Source: Melastoma dodecandrum
Lineage: Eukaryota; Streptophyta; Magnoliopsida; Myrtales; Melastomataceae
Assembly (NCBI GenBank): GCA_029817715.1
Contig: JARUPY010000470.1
Span: 62,001 to 126,000 of the forward strand
Reading direction: 5' to 3'
Length of the DNA: 64,000 nucleotides
A program made the translations under genes and the position numbers. Positions 55,262 through 64,000 of this stretch are shown here, in pieces. Every line of letters begins with the position of its first letter. The stretch's first letter is position 1. Under the pieces are notes generated by a model that saw only the letters and a program-made list of their open reading frames with translations, did not search any database and was not told the origin of the DNA.

Positions 55262-57318
55262 GGGAGAAAGGGAGCCGAGTGAGGCTGGTTCCGAATCTGG
55301 AACGAAAGCAGCAATTCTCTGCTGGCAGTGCAAACAGCTGGGACATCGTTCTTACGAATGCCCTAAAAAGCTGAAGGCTGCGGATTCTCAGAAGGGAGTG
55401 GCTAATCCTAAGGGAAAGGCAGTCGCCGATTCTAAAGGAGAAGCGAAACCAGATCTTCAAAAGGAGATGACCAATCCCAAGGAGGCTAAGGCCAGATCTG
55501 AGGGAAAGGTGAAAGAAAAATCCCAAAAGGGAATGGAAAGGGGATGGCTGGTTCCAAAGGAAAGGTAACAACCAATCCTAAGGAGAAAGCGGAGAATTCC
55601 CAGAAAGGGAAGGTGGGTCTGAAGGAGAAGGGTATTCCCAACTCTAAAGGAGACACGAAGAAAGATCTTCAAGTGAAGATGGCCGATCCTAAAGAGGGAA
55701 GCTTTAAAGGAAAGGAGAAAATCGCAGATCTAGAAGATGAGGCAAACGCTAAATCCCAGGAGAAAGTCAGGAAGACGAAAAAAGCCAAGAGGCTTAGATC
55801 TTCTGGTCCAAAGAAGGACGATAAGGTGGAAGAGCCTTGGTGGTTTCCTTTAACCACGGTACAGTTTAATTACTGCCGAGATCACCTTGCCAAAGAGCGT
55901 AAGATCTCTATCAACCAAGCTGTTAAGCTCTACAAATCTCTGTTGGAGAATAAGGAGGAGCAGAAAAGCAGGTTGAGAATGAGTATTCTGAGGCAGAGGC
56001 CCAGTTCAAAGCCTTGGTAGGTGAGCCAATTCTAAGGGTAGAACCCGAACCTGGGGTAGATCCCAACGAAGCGGTAGCAATGGAGTGTGACCTGCTGTTC
56101 GATTTCGAGAAAGCAGAGATGCTCGTTGAAGGTAATCCTAAACCTAAGGAGAACCTTGAGGAAGCAATTCTTGTAGTCTCGTTCAAAGAGGCTGGTGAAC
56201 ATGTGCATGGTGGCAGTAGTCACGATGGATTTATCCATAAGGATCTAGAAGGATCCTGGTTTTTCGATGAGGAAGCTTACACCGATGAATCCCTATCTTG
56301 GGATGCACGAGTGATCTATAGAGGACTCATGGGTGGCTCAAACATGATGAGAAGCACCATATTGAGTTTTTTTTGGATAAAGCAAGAGAATACATCGGAG
56401 TTCTGGAGTCTAAGCTAAAGCTGGAGATTTCAAATGGTGAGGAGCTGTTGAAAAACATAACAGAACATCAACAGATTCTCAAGACGACTATGTCCATATT
56501 ACTGTATGAGGTTAAGGAATACAAGGCCCTTAAGGTAGTAGATGACATGAACGGATCCTCGCTTGAGGAGAATGCTGTACTTCGACCATACCTACACTGG
56601 GTAGAGGAAAAGTGGCTGTGTCTGCGGTTGAGAGCAGATATGGTGGAGTTAGCCTTACCATATTTAGAGGCTGGGTATGTTGATGCTCTAGAGATCGATC
56701 GATCAGATCCGGAACAGATAGCAAACTTGCCTGGTGTGGTGAGGTATGTACTCGGATGCTTAGGCTACGGACCAAAGTATGGCACGGCATTGATTACTAG
56801 CACAATAAGGGAAATGGAAGATTATCCAAAGCTGGGGAAGGTGATCCTTCCTAATATGCAGATTTGGGATATCCACCCTTGTGAGTGTAGACATCTTACG
56901 GAACCTCAACGACATGACTCCGACCAGAGGACTTTATGGCGACAATACTACCAGGACAAAACAATCCGGAAGGCCATAAGGGTTGAGTTCATTAAGGGAG
57001 TGCTAGAGCATATACTGCCCCTCAAGGAGCAATATTATGTGATCTGTGATGGTTTCATTACCGTCAGGATCCTCCGCTCTTATCTGAGTCTAATTGACAA
57101 GCAGGCTGAGGAACGAGGATGGCAGAGTTATATTGATCTGCTAGATAGCTTCTGAAGTCTGGAAGAAGATAGCTGACCACACGGACAAATCCTTGGCTCA
57201 GCGAATTGAGGATGATGCTGAGAGAGTTAGACAAAGTATAGAAAGCCATCATCAAGAAGGGCGACTCTCTGAAGCACCAGTTGGCGAATCATCGAGCGCC
57301 AACAAAAAGGAAGAATAA
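55185..57318 (+). pseudogene. Pararetrovirus ORF2: two zinc knuckles, Lys-rich repeats, C-terminal domain
   Basis: Starts at ATG 55185 (MDASAKRK), inside the RNase H frame. Tandem knuckles CRGCKKEGHSKRAC and CWQCKQLGHRSYEC lie within the first 75 residues. About 170 residues of lysine-rich repeats follow (units like NPKGKAVADSKGEAKPDLQK, MADPKE). Then WWFPLTTVQFNYCRDHLAKE, an acidic block (EPEPGVDPNEAVAMECDLLF), a helical stretch (YIGVLESKLKLEISNGEELL) and a C-terminal domain (LRPYLHWVEEKWLCLRLRAD, QIWDIHPCECRHLTEPQR). The tail is SSSANKKEE near 57318. Frame changes near 55560, 56020, 56390 and 57155. Nucleic-acid binding is likely; a transactivator or virion role is only a guess. Confidence 0.7.
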
Positions 57319-57714
57319 GACTCCCAAGATAATGCAATGATGCAGACGGGAGAAGAAGACAATAGTTTAGGACAATTTTTGTCGGCCTTTGAAGGCTCCC
57401 ACTAACTTTAGATTCCTTCTTAGCCTTTTAGCTTTTTAGCTTTTGAGCTGGCAAACAGTGTATAGGCACAAACTCCTTTGTATATATATTCACAAGCCCT
57501 CTACCTCATTTGGGGAAGCGAATCGAATAGAGAAATTCGCTCTAAAAAATTTTTAGTAAGAAACCCATGAATCGCTCTTCGAATACCTTAAGAAACCAAG
57601 AGTAAGGTGGTTAGAATTAATCAACATTGGTTAAGACTAACGAAAGGTTAGATCGTTAGATCAGAACCTTAAAGGGAGTATAGCTTCGGGCTGAAATCTT
57701 GGATGAGGAGTGTC

Positions 57715-57722
57715 TATATAAG
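57715..57722 (+). promoter_or_regulatory. TATA box of the pararetrovirus promoter (plus copy)
   Basis: TATATAAG in GTGTCTATATAAGACCC, same context as the minus copy. A second AT-rich TATATATATTC lies upstream at about 57480 in both copies. Confidence 0.6.
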
Positions 57723-57935
57723 ACCCTTAGTGTAAGGGCATTCCAATGACACAGAAGAGCCTCTCCAGTTCGCAGAATTCTCTCGTTTGAGAATTGTACT
57801 ACTCTTGGATCTCTACCGTTGCGGAAGCTTGGTGAACCCTCTGAGCAACCCACTGGATTAAGTTATGATAAATTTTCTGCTGTGAAGTTTATGTTAATCT
57901 TTACGATCTAAACAGATTGTGAAGGTCATTTTAAT

Positions 57936-58282
57936 TCCGGGCCAACTCAATTTTGACTAAGTCAAAATACTTTTGGTCCGTTTATTTGTCTTGGCCTTTT
58001 AGTTCCAGCAAGCACACTAAAACACATATTTATTTGGATTCTTGTACAACAATCGTTTCGTGTGCACAGCAGGAATATTAATCATTCAATTGAATTGTTT
58101 ATTGTTCACTCTTGCTGGAACACTTTTATTTGTTGTAACTTTTGAACAACTATTTAATTCGTCCAAACTGACTTGTTGTTCAAATGAACAAAATTAAATA
58201 GCCACAATATATTTAGGAAGAAACAATTTTCTAAAACTTTTGTTAACGTAAAACATCGATTTATACGATACGATCACAAAAA
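57936..58282 (-). mobile_element. Copia 5' internal (leader) fragment downstream of the LTR
   Basis: Follows the primer-binding site on the minus strand and has no open gag. It ends where the plus pararetrovirus copy begins to match, so it is a truncated second unit joined to the same LTR. Confidence 0.6.
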
Positions 58283-58294
58283 GCTCGGATACCA
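58283..58294 (-). other. Copia primer-binding site
   Basis: TGGTATCCGAGC on the minus strand, one base from the tRNA-Met complement TGGTATCAGAGC, one base after the LTR end (CATCA). Confidence 0.7.
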
Positions 58295-58295
58295 C

Positions 58296-59954
58296 TGATG
58301 GGTTTCCACCGGGGGCAGCGGAAACTCGTTTCGAAAAATACTATCCGAAACACACCCCGGATCTATGTAATACGTATAAATCAAATAATAAATAAATTTA
58401 ATAACTCATACTTTGTTGTTCGGAAACAACGAACGTTGTAGATAAGACCGTCTTCGAGAGTCCCAACCGTGACTCCTCTAGAAGTATTCACACACACGTG
58501 ACACGAAAATTCGAATTCCCTTCGGTGCTAGCCTTCGGAATTCTTTCTGCTTTTCTTTCGGAAGCCTTGGCCGGAGATTTCCTTATATGGCCGAATGAAG
58601 TTTTCTTCGCTTTTTTCGGATTGATTTCTTGCTACTGTGGCCGAATGAAGTTTTCTTCTTTTATATGATCTGGTACCGCCTTATAATTAGATTTATTGTA
58701 AAAAAAAAAAAACTAATGAATTACACGTAGCAATGCTATGCTACATTAGCCCGTAGGTAATCATTTGACCTTTGCAATTGGGCAATTGGGTACGGAGCTT
58801 CAGAACCAGACAAATGAAACAATTTCAATTTGTGGATAATGGGCCATATGGGCTTAACCCATTTGGTGGGCCTATTTGATATTATAATGAATAATATAAT
58901 AATATAATAATTAATTATTATAATTATATCATCATAGTCTATAACATAGACATACTTGATCAATTTAAATCCAACACTAGGATTTATTGCTTCCGATATT
59001 TCAGAATAAATTTGTAGTCCAACAAATTCTAATTCTAAATTTATACTTTTAGTTCTAATATTTATTAGAATTAAATAACAATGTCCGTGTCTACGTGCTT
59101 TTGCATGCGACCCTCTAGGTTCTATATACGAAGGCAATGTACATCTATACATAGACTGAGGTAACCGTCTAGCAACAGTTTTCAGTCACCTAACGTAATA
59201 GAATATTGGTCGTGAACCAAAACCGCTATGAACCGATTTTTGTGTAATTCAATCTCTTCATCTCACCGACATCCTGATTAATTCAGTGCATTATGTGTCA
59301 TGACTGAATTAATCATTTTACTTGATTTCTGAGATACAATAGATCTTAACTTGAATGATAAACATTCCTCCACGGCCGTGTATTTAAAATCACTAATATC
59401 TCAATCAAGAGGCCAGGATGTCAACTCTCTAATCCAAGAGAGCGATGAATCCTATATTAACTCAACACTATCCTCTCTACGCTTCGTTGCACACCCAATA
59501 ACCGTATTACTCATAATCCGATTAAAGACTGCTTTTAACGGCATCAAAGTGAACAACTCCACGCATAGAATAAATGGAGGTCTCAAGTCAGGAGATCAGT
59601 TACACTCGTTCAACAAGAGAAGTGACCAATGACACTTAATATGTGGTATTCTCTATAAACGGGTCGTGTCCAGTGTACCATAAACTTAGGCACCCCCGAG
59701 TATAACTTGAACATCCATCCCTTGGTCTAACTCGACCTTAGTTATACTCGGTGTTGATCTAGATGTTTATGTCCCATCTAAACATCTATCCGATCAAGGA
59801 CAATTCTAGATTGACAAATAATCAATCTATGGGACTTTACCGTAAAGTTAATTACGAGCAGAAAAATAATTAATAAACAATAAATACTTGCCTTTATTAA
59901 CAACTATTCACATATATTACAAAGTGTCTTGGCACATACTTGCACACACTAACA
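58296..59954 (-). repeat. Copia LTR, about 1.66 kb, minus strand
   Basis: Starts TGTTAGTGTGTGCAAG at 59954, directly after the polypurine tract of the copia element, and ends CATCA before a primer-binding site at 58294. It is related to the LTR at 26905 over several hundred bases. It is simultaneously a 3' LTR for the element on its right and a 5' LTR for the fragment on its left. Confidence 0.75.
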
Positions 59955-59968
59955 ATCTCTCACTTGCA

Positions 59969-61440
59969 CTATTGCCAAGCACTATGAACTCTCAGTCCTA
60001 GGCCCCTCACATGGGACTCATGTTTCTGCTGAGGTAAGGCCTTAGGGAGTGGATCTGCGATATTCTCGCTAGTGTCTACTTTACTTACCAACACATCACC
60101 CCTCTGAACTATTTCTCTGAGGATGTGATATTTCCGCAGTACATGCTTAGATCGATGGTGAGACCTTGGTTCCTTTGCCTGTGCTATGGCAGCATTGTTG
60201 TCACAGTATAGTAGTATTGGACCATGACTAATAGGAACCACTTCAAGTTCTGTCATAAAATTCTTGATCCAAACAGCTTCTTTTGACGCTTCTGAAGCTG
60301 CTATGTACTCGGACTCTGTTGTAGAATCCGCAACTGTTTCTTGCTTTGAACTTTTCCAGCAAACAGCTGCTCCATTTAGACAAAATATGTAACCCAGCTG
60401 AGATTTCAGATCGTCACGATCTGTCTAGAAACTGGCGTCAGTATATCCTCTGACAACCAATTCCTCATCTCCTCCATAGACCAAGAACATATCTTTTGTT
60501 CTTCTTAGATACTTGAGGATAGATTTGACTGCTGTCCAATGACCCTCTCCAGGATCACCCTGATATCTACTTGTCATGCTCAAAGCATACGATACATCAG
60601 CTCTTGTACATATCATGGCATGCATGATGGATCCAATAGCCGAAGCATATGGTATCTTACTCATTCTATTTCTTTCCTCTAGTGTCTGTGGACACATCGC
60701 CTTGGAGAGTTGTATACCATGTGACATAGGCAAGAATCCTCTCTTGGAATCTTGCATATTGAATCTCTTTAGTACTTTGTCAATATATGTACTTTGACTT
60801 AACCCTAGATGTCTTCTTTGTCTATCTCGGTATATTCTAATACCCAAGATATAAGTCACTTCCCCAAGATCTTTCATTGCAAAACACTTATTCAGCCAAT
60901 CTTTAGTAGATTCTTGGCTGAACTTATCATTTCCAACAAGAAGTATATCGTCAACATACAGCACTAGGAAGACAATACTGCTCCCACTAACCTTCTTGTA
61001 AACGCAAGGTTCATCTGGATTCTTGATGAAGCCAAAATCCTTAACCGCTTCATCAAATCTTATGTTCCAGCTCCGAGAAGCTTTAATCCATAAATGGATC
61101 TTTTCAGCTTACATACTTTATCTGAATTCTCAGATGTTATAAAACCAGGAGGTTGTACCATGTACACTTCCTCCTCTAGCCTTCCGTTTAAGAAAGCAGT
61201 TTTAACGTCCATTTGCCAGATCTCGTAATCCTTGTAAGCTGCAATAGCAAGTAAAATCCGAATAGACTTCAGCATTGCAACTGGCGAAAATGTTTCATCA
61301 TAGTCGATCCCTTGACGTTGAGTGAAACATTTTGCCACTAGCCTTGCTTTATAGGTATTAACATTCCCATCCATGTCGATCTTCTTCTTGAAGACCCACT
61401 TGCATCCAATAGGTTTTATCCCAATTGGCGCATCTACCAA
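59969..61440 (-). pseudogene. pol: Copia reverse transcriptase and RNase H
   Basis: [61 protein letters not shown], a frameshift near 61062, then MLYVDDILLVGND (YVDD intact), KDLGEVTYILGIRIYRD, IPYASAIGSIMHAMICTRAD. RNase H: RGYTDASF then TAG near 60425 (CAG expected), [78 protein letters not shown]. Two or three point lesions separate it from a full reading frame. Confidence 0.88.
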
Positions 61441-61443
61441 CTC

Positions 61444-62889
61444 TCAAACTTGGTTGGTATACATGGAGTCCATTTCGGAATTCATGGCATCTAGCCATTT
61501 CTCGGAATCTATTGAAGCAACTGCTTCCTCATAAGTCAACGGTTCGTCGTTCTCGACGAGTAGTACATCCTCATGTTGTGTTATAATCCACCCATATCTC
61601 TCGGGTTCTCGATGTGCTCTCATAGACTTACGTACATCTTGCGTTTCTTGAACAGGTTCTGGTAATGGAGTCACTTGTACTTGTGGTACTATCTCCATAT
61701 CCAACTGTTCATTTTCTAACCTGTCTGTAGTGTCTAAAATTTCTTCCAGACTTATTTTACTCCCACTACCCCTTTTAGAAATAAACTCTCTTTCTAAAAA
61801 GGTAGCATATCGAGCAATAATAACCTTGTGCTCACTTGGAAGATAAAATTGGTATCCCTTTGTTTCTTTGGGATAACCTACAAACATACACTTGATGGAT
61901 CTTGCTGCAAGCTTATCAGAACTATCGTTCTTCACATAAGCATCGCAACCCCATACCTTGAGATAAGACAAGTTTGGCTTCTTTCCAAACCATAACTCAA
62001 ATGGTGTCTTATCTGCAACTTTGGTTGGAACTTGGTTAAGCATGTATGCTGCTGTTTCTAAGGCATAGCCCCAAAATGATAATGGAAGACTTGCATGACT
62101 CATCATTGATCTAACCATATCCATGAGTGTGCGGTTTCTCCTTTCTGAAACACCATTCCACTCTGGCGTTCGAGGAGGTGTAAGTTGTGAAATTATGCCA
62201 CACTCCTTGAGGTAATCAATGAATTCTTGACTAAGATATTCGCCCCCTCGATCACTTCGAAGGATCTTAATCTTCTTGTCAAATTGGTTTTCTACTTCAT
62301 TCTTAAACTCCTTAAACTTTTCAAGAGTTTCTGACTTTTGCCGTATTAAATAGATATATCCATAAATGCTAAAATCATCAGTAAAAGTCACGAAGTAGAT
62401 ATAAGCTCCTCTGGCCTGAACTGACAATGGTCCACGCACATAACTATGTATGAGTTCTAGTAGTTCATTCGCTCTTTCTCCCATCTTGGAAAAAGGCTTC
62501 TTGGTCATCTTTCCTTGTAAACAAGCTTCGCATGTATCTATGGATTCTAATTCAAATGAATCCAAATACCCATCATTGAGTAACTTAGCAATGCGCTTCT
62601 CGTTTATATGACCAAGTCTACAACGCCAAAGGTAAGTTGGGTTCGAGTCACACGATTTCTGTTTCTTATTCTCGATGCAATGTACCGGCTCATGTAAGTT
62701 TAAAATATACAAACCATTGTTTAAAGATCCATATCCATAGAAAACATCATCTAGATAAAAGGAACACATCTTGTCCTTAAATTTAAAAACAAAACCTTTA
62801 GTGTCTAAACTGGACACCGAGATGATGTTTTTAGAAAAACTTGGAACATAACAACAGTTTTCTAGTTTCAAAACAAGTCCACTGGGCAA
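61444..62889 (-). CDS. Copia GAG-pre-integrase and integrase, open frame
   Basis: 481 codons. GAG-pre-integrase: [20 protein letters not shown] (His of the HHCC finger), [14 protein letters not shown] (Cys pair). Integrase core: [20 protein letters not shown] (the usual first Asp is His/Ser here: IHSYVRGPL for I.SDVCGP), [28 protein letters not shown] (Asp), [20 protein letters not shown] (Glu). Then a copia C-terminal block ([28 protein letters not shown]) and [20 protein letters not shown]. The first catalytic Asp appears lost. The frame ends at a stop in place of Trp before ELVDAP. Confidence 0.88.
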   Translation of the reverse strand: MPSGLVLKLENCCYVPSFSKNIISVSSLDTKGFVFKFKDKMCSFYLDDVFYGYGSLNNGLYILNLHEPVHCIENKKQKSCDSNPTYLWRCRLGHINEKRIAKLLNDGYLDSFELESIDTCEACLQGKMTKKPFSKMGERANELLELIHSYVRGPLSVQARGAYIYFVTFTDDFSIYGYIYLIRQKSETLEKFKEFKNEVENQFDKKIKILRSDRGGEYLSQEFIDYLKECGIISQLTPPRTPEWNGVSERRNRTLMDMVRSMMSHASLPLSFWGYALETAAYMLNQVPTKVADKTPFELWFGKKPNLSYLKVWGCDAYVKNDSSDKLAARSIKCMFVGYPKETKGYQFYLPSEHKVIIARYATFLEREFISKRGSGSKISLEEILDTTDRLENEQLDMEIVPQVQVTPLPEPVQETQDVRKSMRAHREPERYGWIITQHEDVLLVENDEPLTYEEAVASIDSEKWLDAMNSEMDSMYTNQV

Positions 62890-63678
62890 ACTTATTTTAT
62901 AAGTCCCTACAGCTAATACAGCTTTGACTCCCCTAGGGTTCTTGCTTCACCTGTCAAGTTTCTTTGATCAAATCTTCAGATAAAAAGGTAGATTGTATCT
63001 CACCAATCGTGAGAATACTTCTCTTGTACAAGAACGTCTCCCGAGGTTCTTGTATGAAAACCTTATAGTGATTTTACCAGCAACATCACTTAGAACTACT
63101 CATCGATTTGGTCATCGATATTCTCCAAATCTAAAGATGTGTAGATGTTTGTTGACAATGCAAAAATATCTGGCCTGATTATGAGGAGCCCATAAATTCA
63201 AGTCATTTTATGAGAAACCTAGAAACTCATTTCGCCAACCCATATGAAGTCTACCAAGACCGTGACATAATTTTTAGGCTCATTTTATAAAGTCCATAAG
63301 TCCAGGGGTCTTTAAGAGTGTTTACAAACTCACCGTTATGTGAGCCCGCTAAGGAAGTACTAAGTCTACAGAGGACTGTCGGGGTCAGAGTCTACGAGGA
63401 TCAGAAAAGATTTTGACTCCGAGAATTTCGGAAAAAGGGTTATGGGACCACGTTCCCATGATTTGAAAAGATCTTCAGCTGGAGAAAATCTGAGGATACG
63501 ACTCTAATTATTTAATTTAATATAAGAAAGTGAAGTTGTTAATTCTACGGCGTGGATAAGAGCCACGTCTACCATGATCAGGTTCTTACCAAGATTATAG
63601 GGAGTTAATTGAGAGGGCCACGACCTGTCAAAATATCGTAAGAACATGGCATACATCCTAAGCATATCAAAGATACGG

Positions 63679-63686
63679 TATAAAAG
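63679..63686 (+). promoter_or_regulatory. TATA box of the right-edge LTR-like sequence
   Basis: GGTATAAAAGGGAGAAGATC, followed by a purine-rich leader. Confidence 0.5.
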
Positions 63687-63785
63687 GGAGAAGATCTTTT
63701 TAAGGAAAGAACACGATCAATCAGCCAAACCCCGGCCTGAGCGAACTCGCAAGGGTTCTTTGGTCTTCGCCTCCACCACCAGAGT

Positions 63786-63993
63786 GAGCAACCGTAGCTC
63801 TGGTATCCAAAATCCGTCAGCATTCCATCGTCGGGACGAGCAACCGTAGTTCTGACAGTCAATCTCCGCCTTCCACCCACCGTTAGGACGAGCAACCGTA
63901 GTCCCGGCGACCAATTCCGTCTTCATTCCGCCATCAGGGTGAGCAACCGTAGCCTTGGTATCCGCATCCGTCACTATCTTCGACCACACTCCT
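63786..63993 (+). repeat. Tandem repeat, four units of about 52 bp
   Basis: GAGCAACCGTAG recurs at 63786, 63838, 63890 and 63941 with similar intervening sequence containing TCCGTC and CATTCC. Located after the TATA box, probably in R-U5. Confidence 0.85.
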
Positions 63994-64000
63994 TCCACTA

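Larger units (their letters stand above)
50644..57935 (+). mobile_element. Endogenous pararetrovirus, plus-strand copy, 3'-truncated
   Basis: Head-to-head with the minus copy. It starts with a relative of the inverted end (TAAGGCCGTTTTATCAAATA). Order: N-terminal domain, coat protein with zinc knuckle, movement protein, protease, RT (core deleted), RNase H, overlapping ORF2, promoter TATA, first part of the leader. Similarity to the minus copy ends at about 57935 (GTGAAGGTC), where minus-strand copia sequence begins, so the primer site and right end are lost. The ORF1 ATG is not conserved here (50780 region). Confidence 0.85.
59955..62990 (-). mobile_element. Copia element internal region (minus strand), 5'-truncated
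   Basis: Order on the minus strand: end of gag/protease (near 62930, [17 protein letters not shown]), integrase, RT, RNase H, polypurine tract, LTR. Lesions are few, so this is one of the younger elements in the window. gag and the 5' LTR are missing, replaced by a plus-strand LTR-like sequence from about 62993. Confidence 0.85.
62993..64000 (+). repeat. Probable plus-strand LTR, cut by the window end
   Basis: From about 62993 (TGTATCTCACCAATCG) the sequence is no longer copia. It holds a TATA box (TATAAAAG, 63679-63686), a leader-like stretch and a tandem array after it, an arrangement like the Tat LTR at 3073. No partner is visible, so identity and left edge are tentative. Confidence 0.45.

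Noticed and set aside
43000..57900. Pararetrovirus copies as an LTR retrotransposon
   Set aside because: No LTR pair, no integrase, presence of a 30K-type movement protein and a coat-type zinc knuckle, and a primer site downstream of a single promoter.
42829..57935. The inverted 7-kb pair as the two arms of a single giant TIR transposon
   Set aside because: Each arm is a separate pararetrovirus copy with its own deletions, and no transposase is present.

Overview
The window looks like repeat-dense nuclear DNA of a flowering plant, probably a eudicot; the species cannot be named from it. Reasons: several classes of plant LTR retrotransposon, a plant-type SINE, an endogenous plant pararetrovirus (Caulimoviridae-like), and decayed fragments of plant genes with GT-AG introns (plastid threonine dehydratase, an A1 aspartic protease, a BAHD acyltransferase). 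I see no intact cellular gene, tRNA, rRNA or CRISPR.

Layout. 1-3067: AT-rich DNA, a minus-strand SINE with perfect 15-bp target duplications (1231-1602), a copia RT scrap, and exons 2-3 of a threonine dehydratase pseudogene on the minus strand. 3073-17388: a full-length 14.3-kb Ty3/gypsy element of the Tat type, with 801-bp LTRs, target duplication GAAAT, and broken gag-pol including a second archaeal-type RNase H. It also carries a converging antisense gene (11519-14514) with a plant mobile domain and two apparent spliceosomal introns. This element sits inside intron 1 of the threonine dehydratase relic, whose exon 1 resumes at 17830-18230. 19.6-20.35 kb: C-terminal exons of an aspartic protease relic. 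20.9-27.9 kb: a decayed chromovirus whose integrase runs in frame into the 3' half of a copia element. 28-30.1 kb: a repeat-rich, LTR-like block on the minus strand. 30.5-31.05 kb: a BAHD acyltransferase relic. 31.05-42.15 kb: a second chromovirus of the same family, broken by an antisense fragment of another chromovirus and by other repeats.

42.8-57.9 kb: two head-to-head copies of an endogenous pararetrovirus. The minus-strand copy (42829-50071) has inverted terminal sequences and a TTTAA duplication but has lost its coat-protein region. The plus-strand copy (about 50644-57935) keeps the coat protein but has lost the reverse transcriptase core and its 3' leader. Gene order is N-terminal domain, coat protein with zinc knuckle, movement protein, protease, RT, RNase H, then an overlapping second ORF with two zinc knuckles and a lysine-rich repeat region. 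57.9-62.9 kb: a nearly intact minus-strand copia element whose LTR is followed by a second primer-binding site and leader, as in LTR-sharing tandem copies. 63-64 kb: an LTR-like promoter region cut off by the window edge.

Most interesting: the pararetrovirus pair (domain order, inverted ends, two-knuckle ORF), the intron-containing antisense gene in the Tat element, and the nesting history of the threonine dehydratase relic. Boundaries marked approximate were set by eye; family names rest on motif recognition, not on searches.
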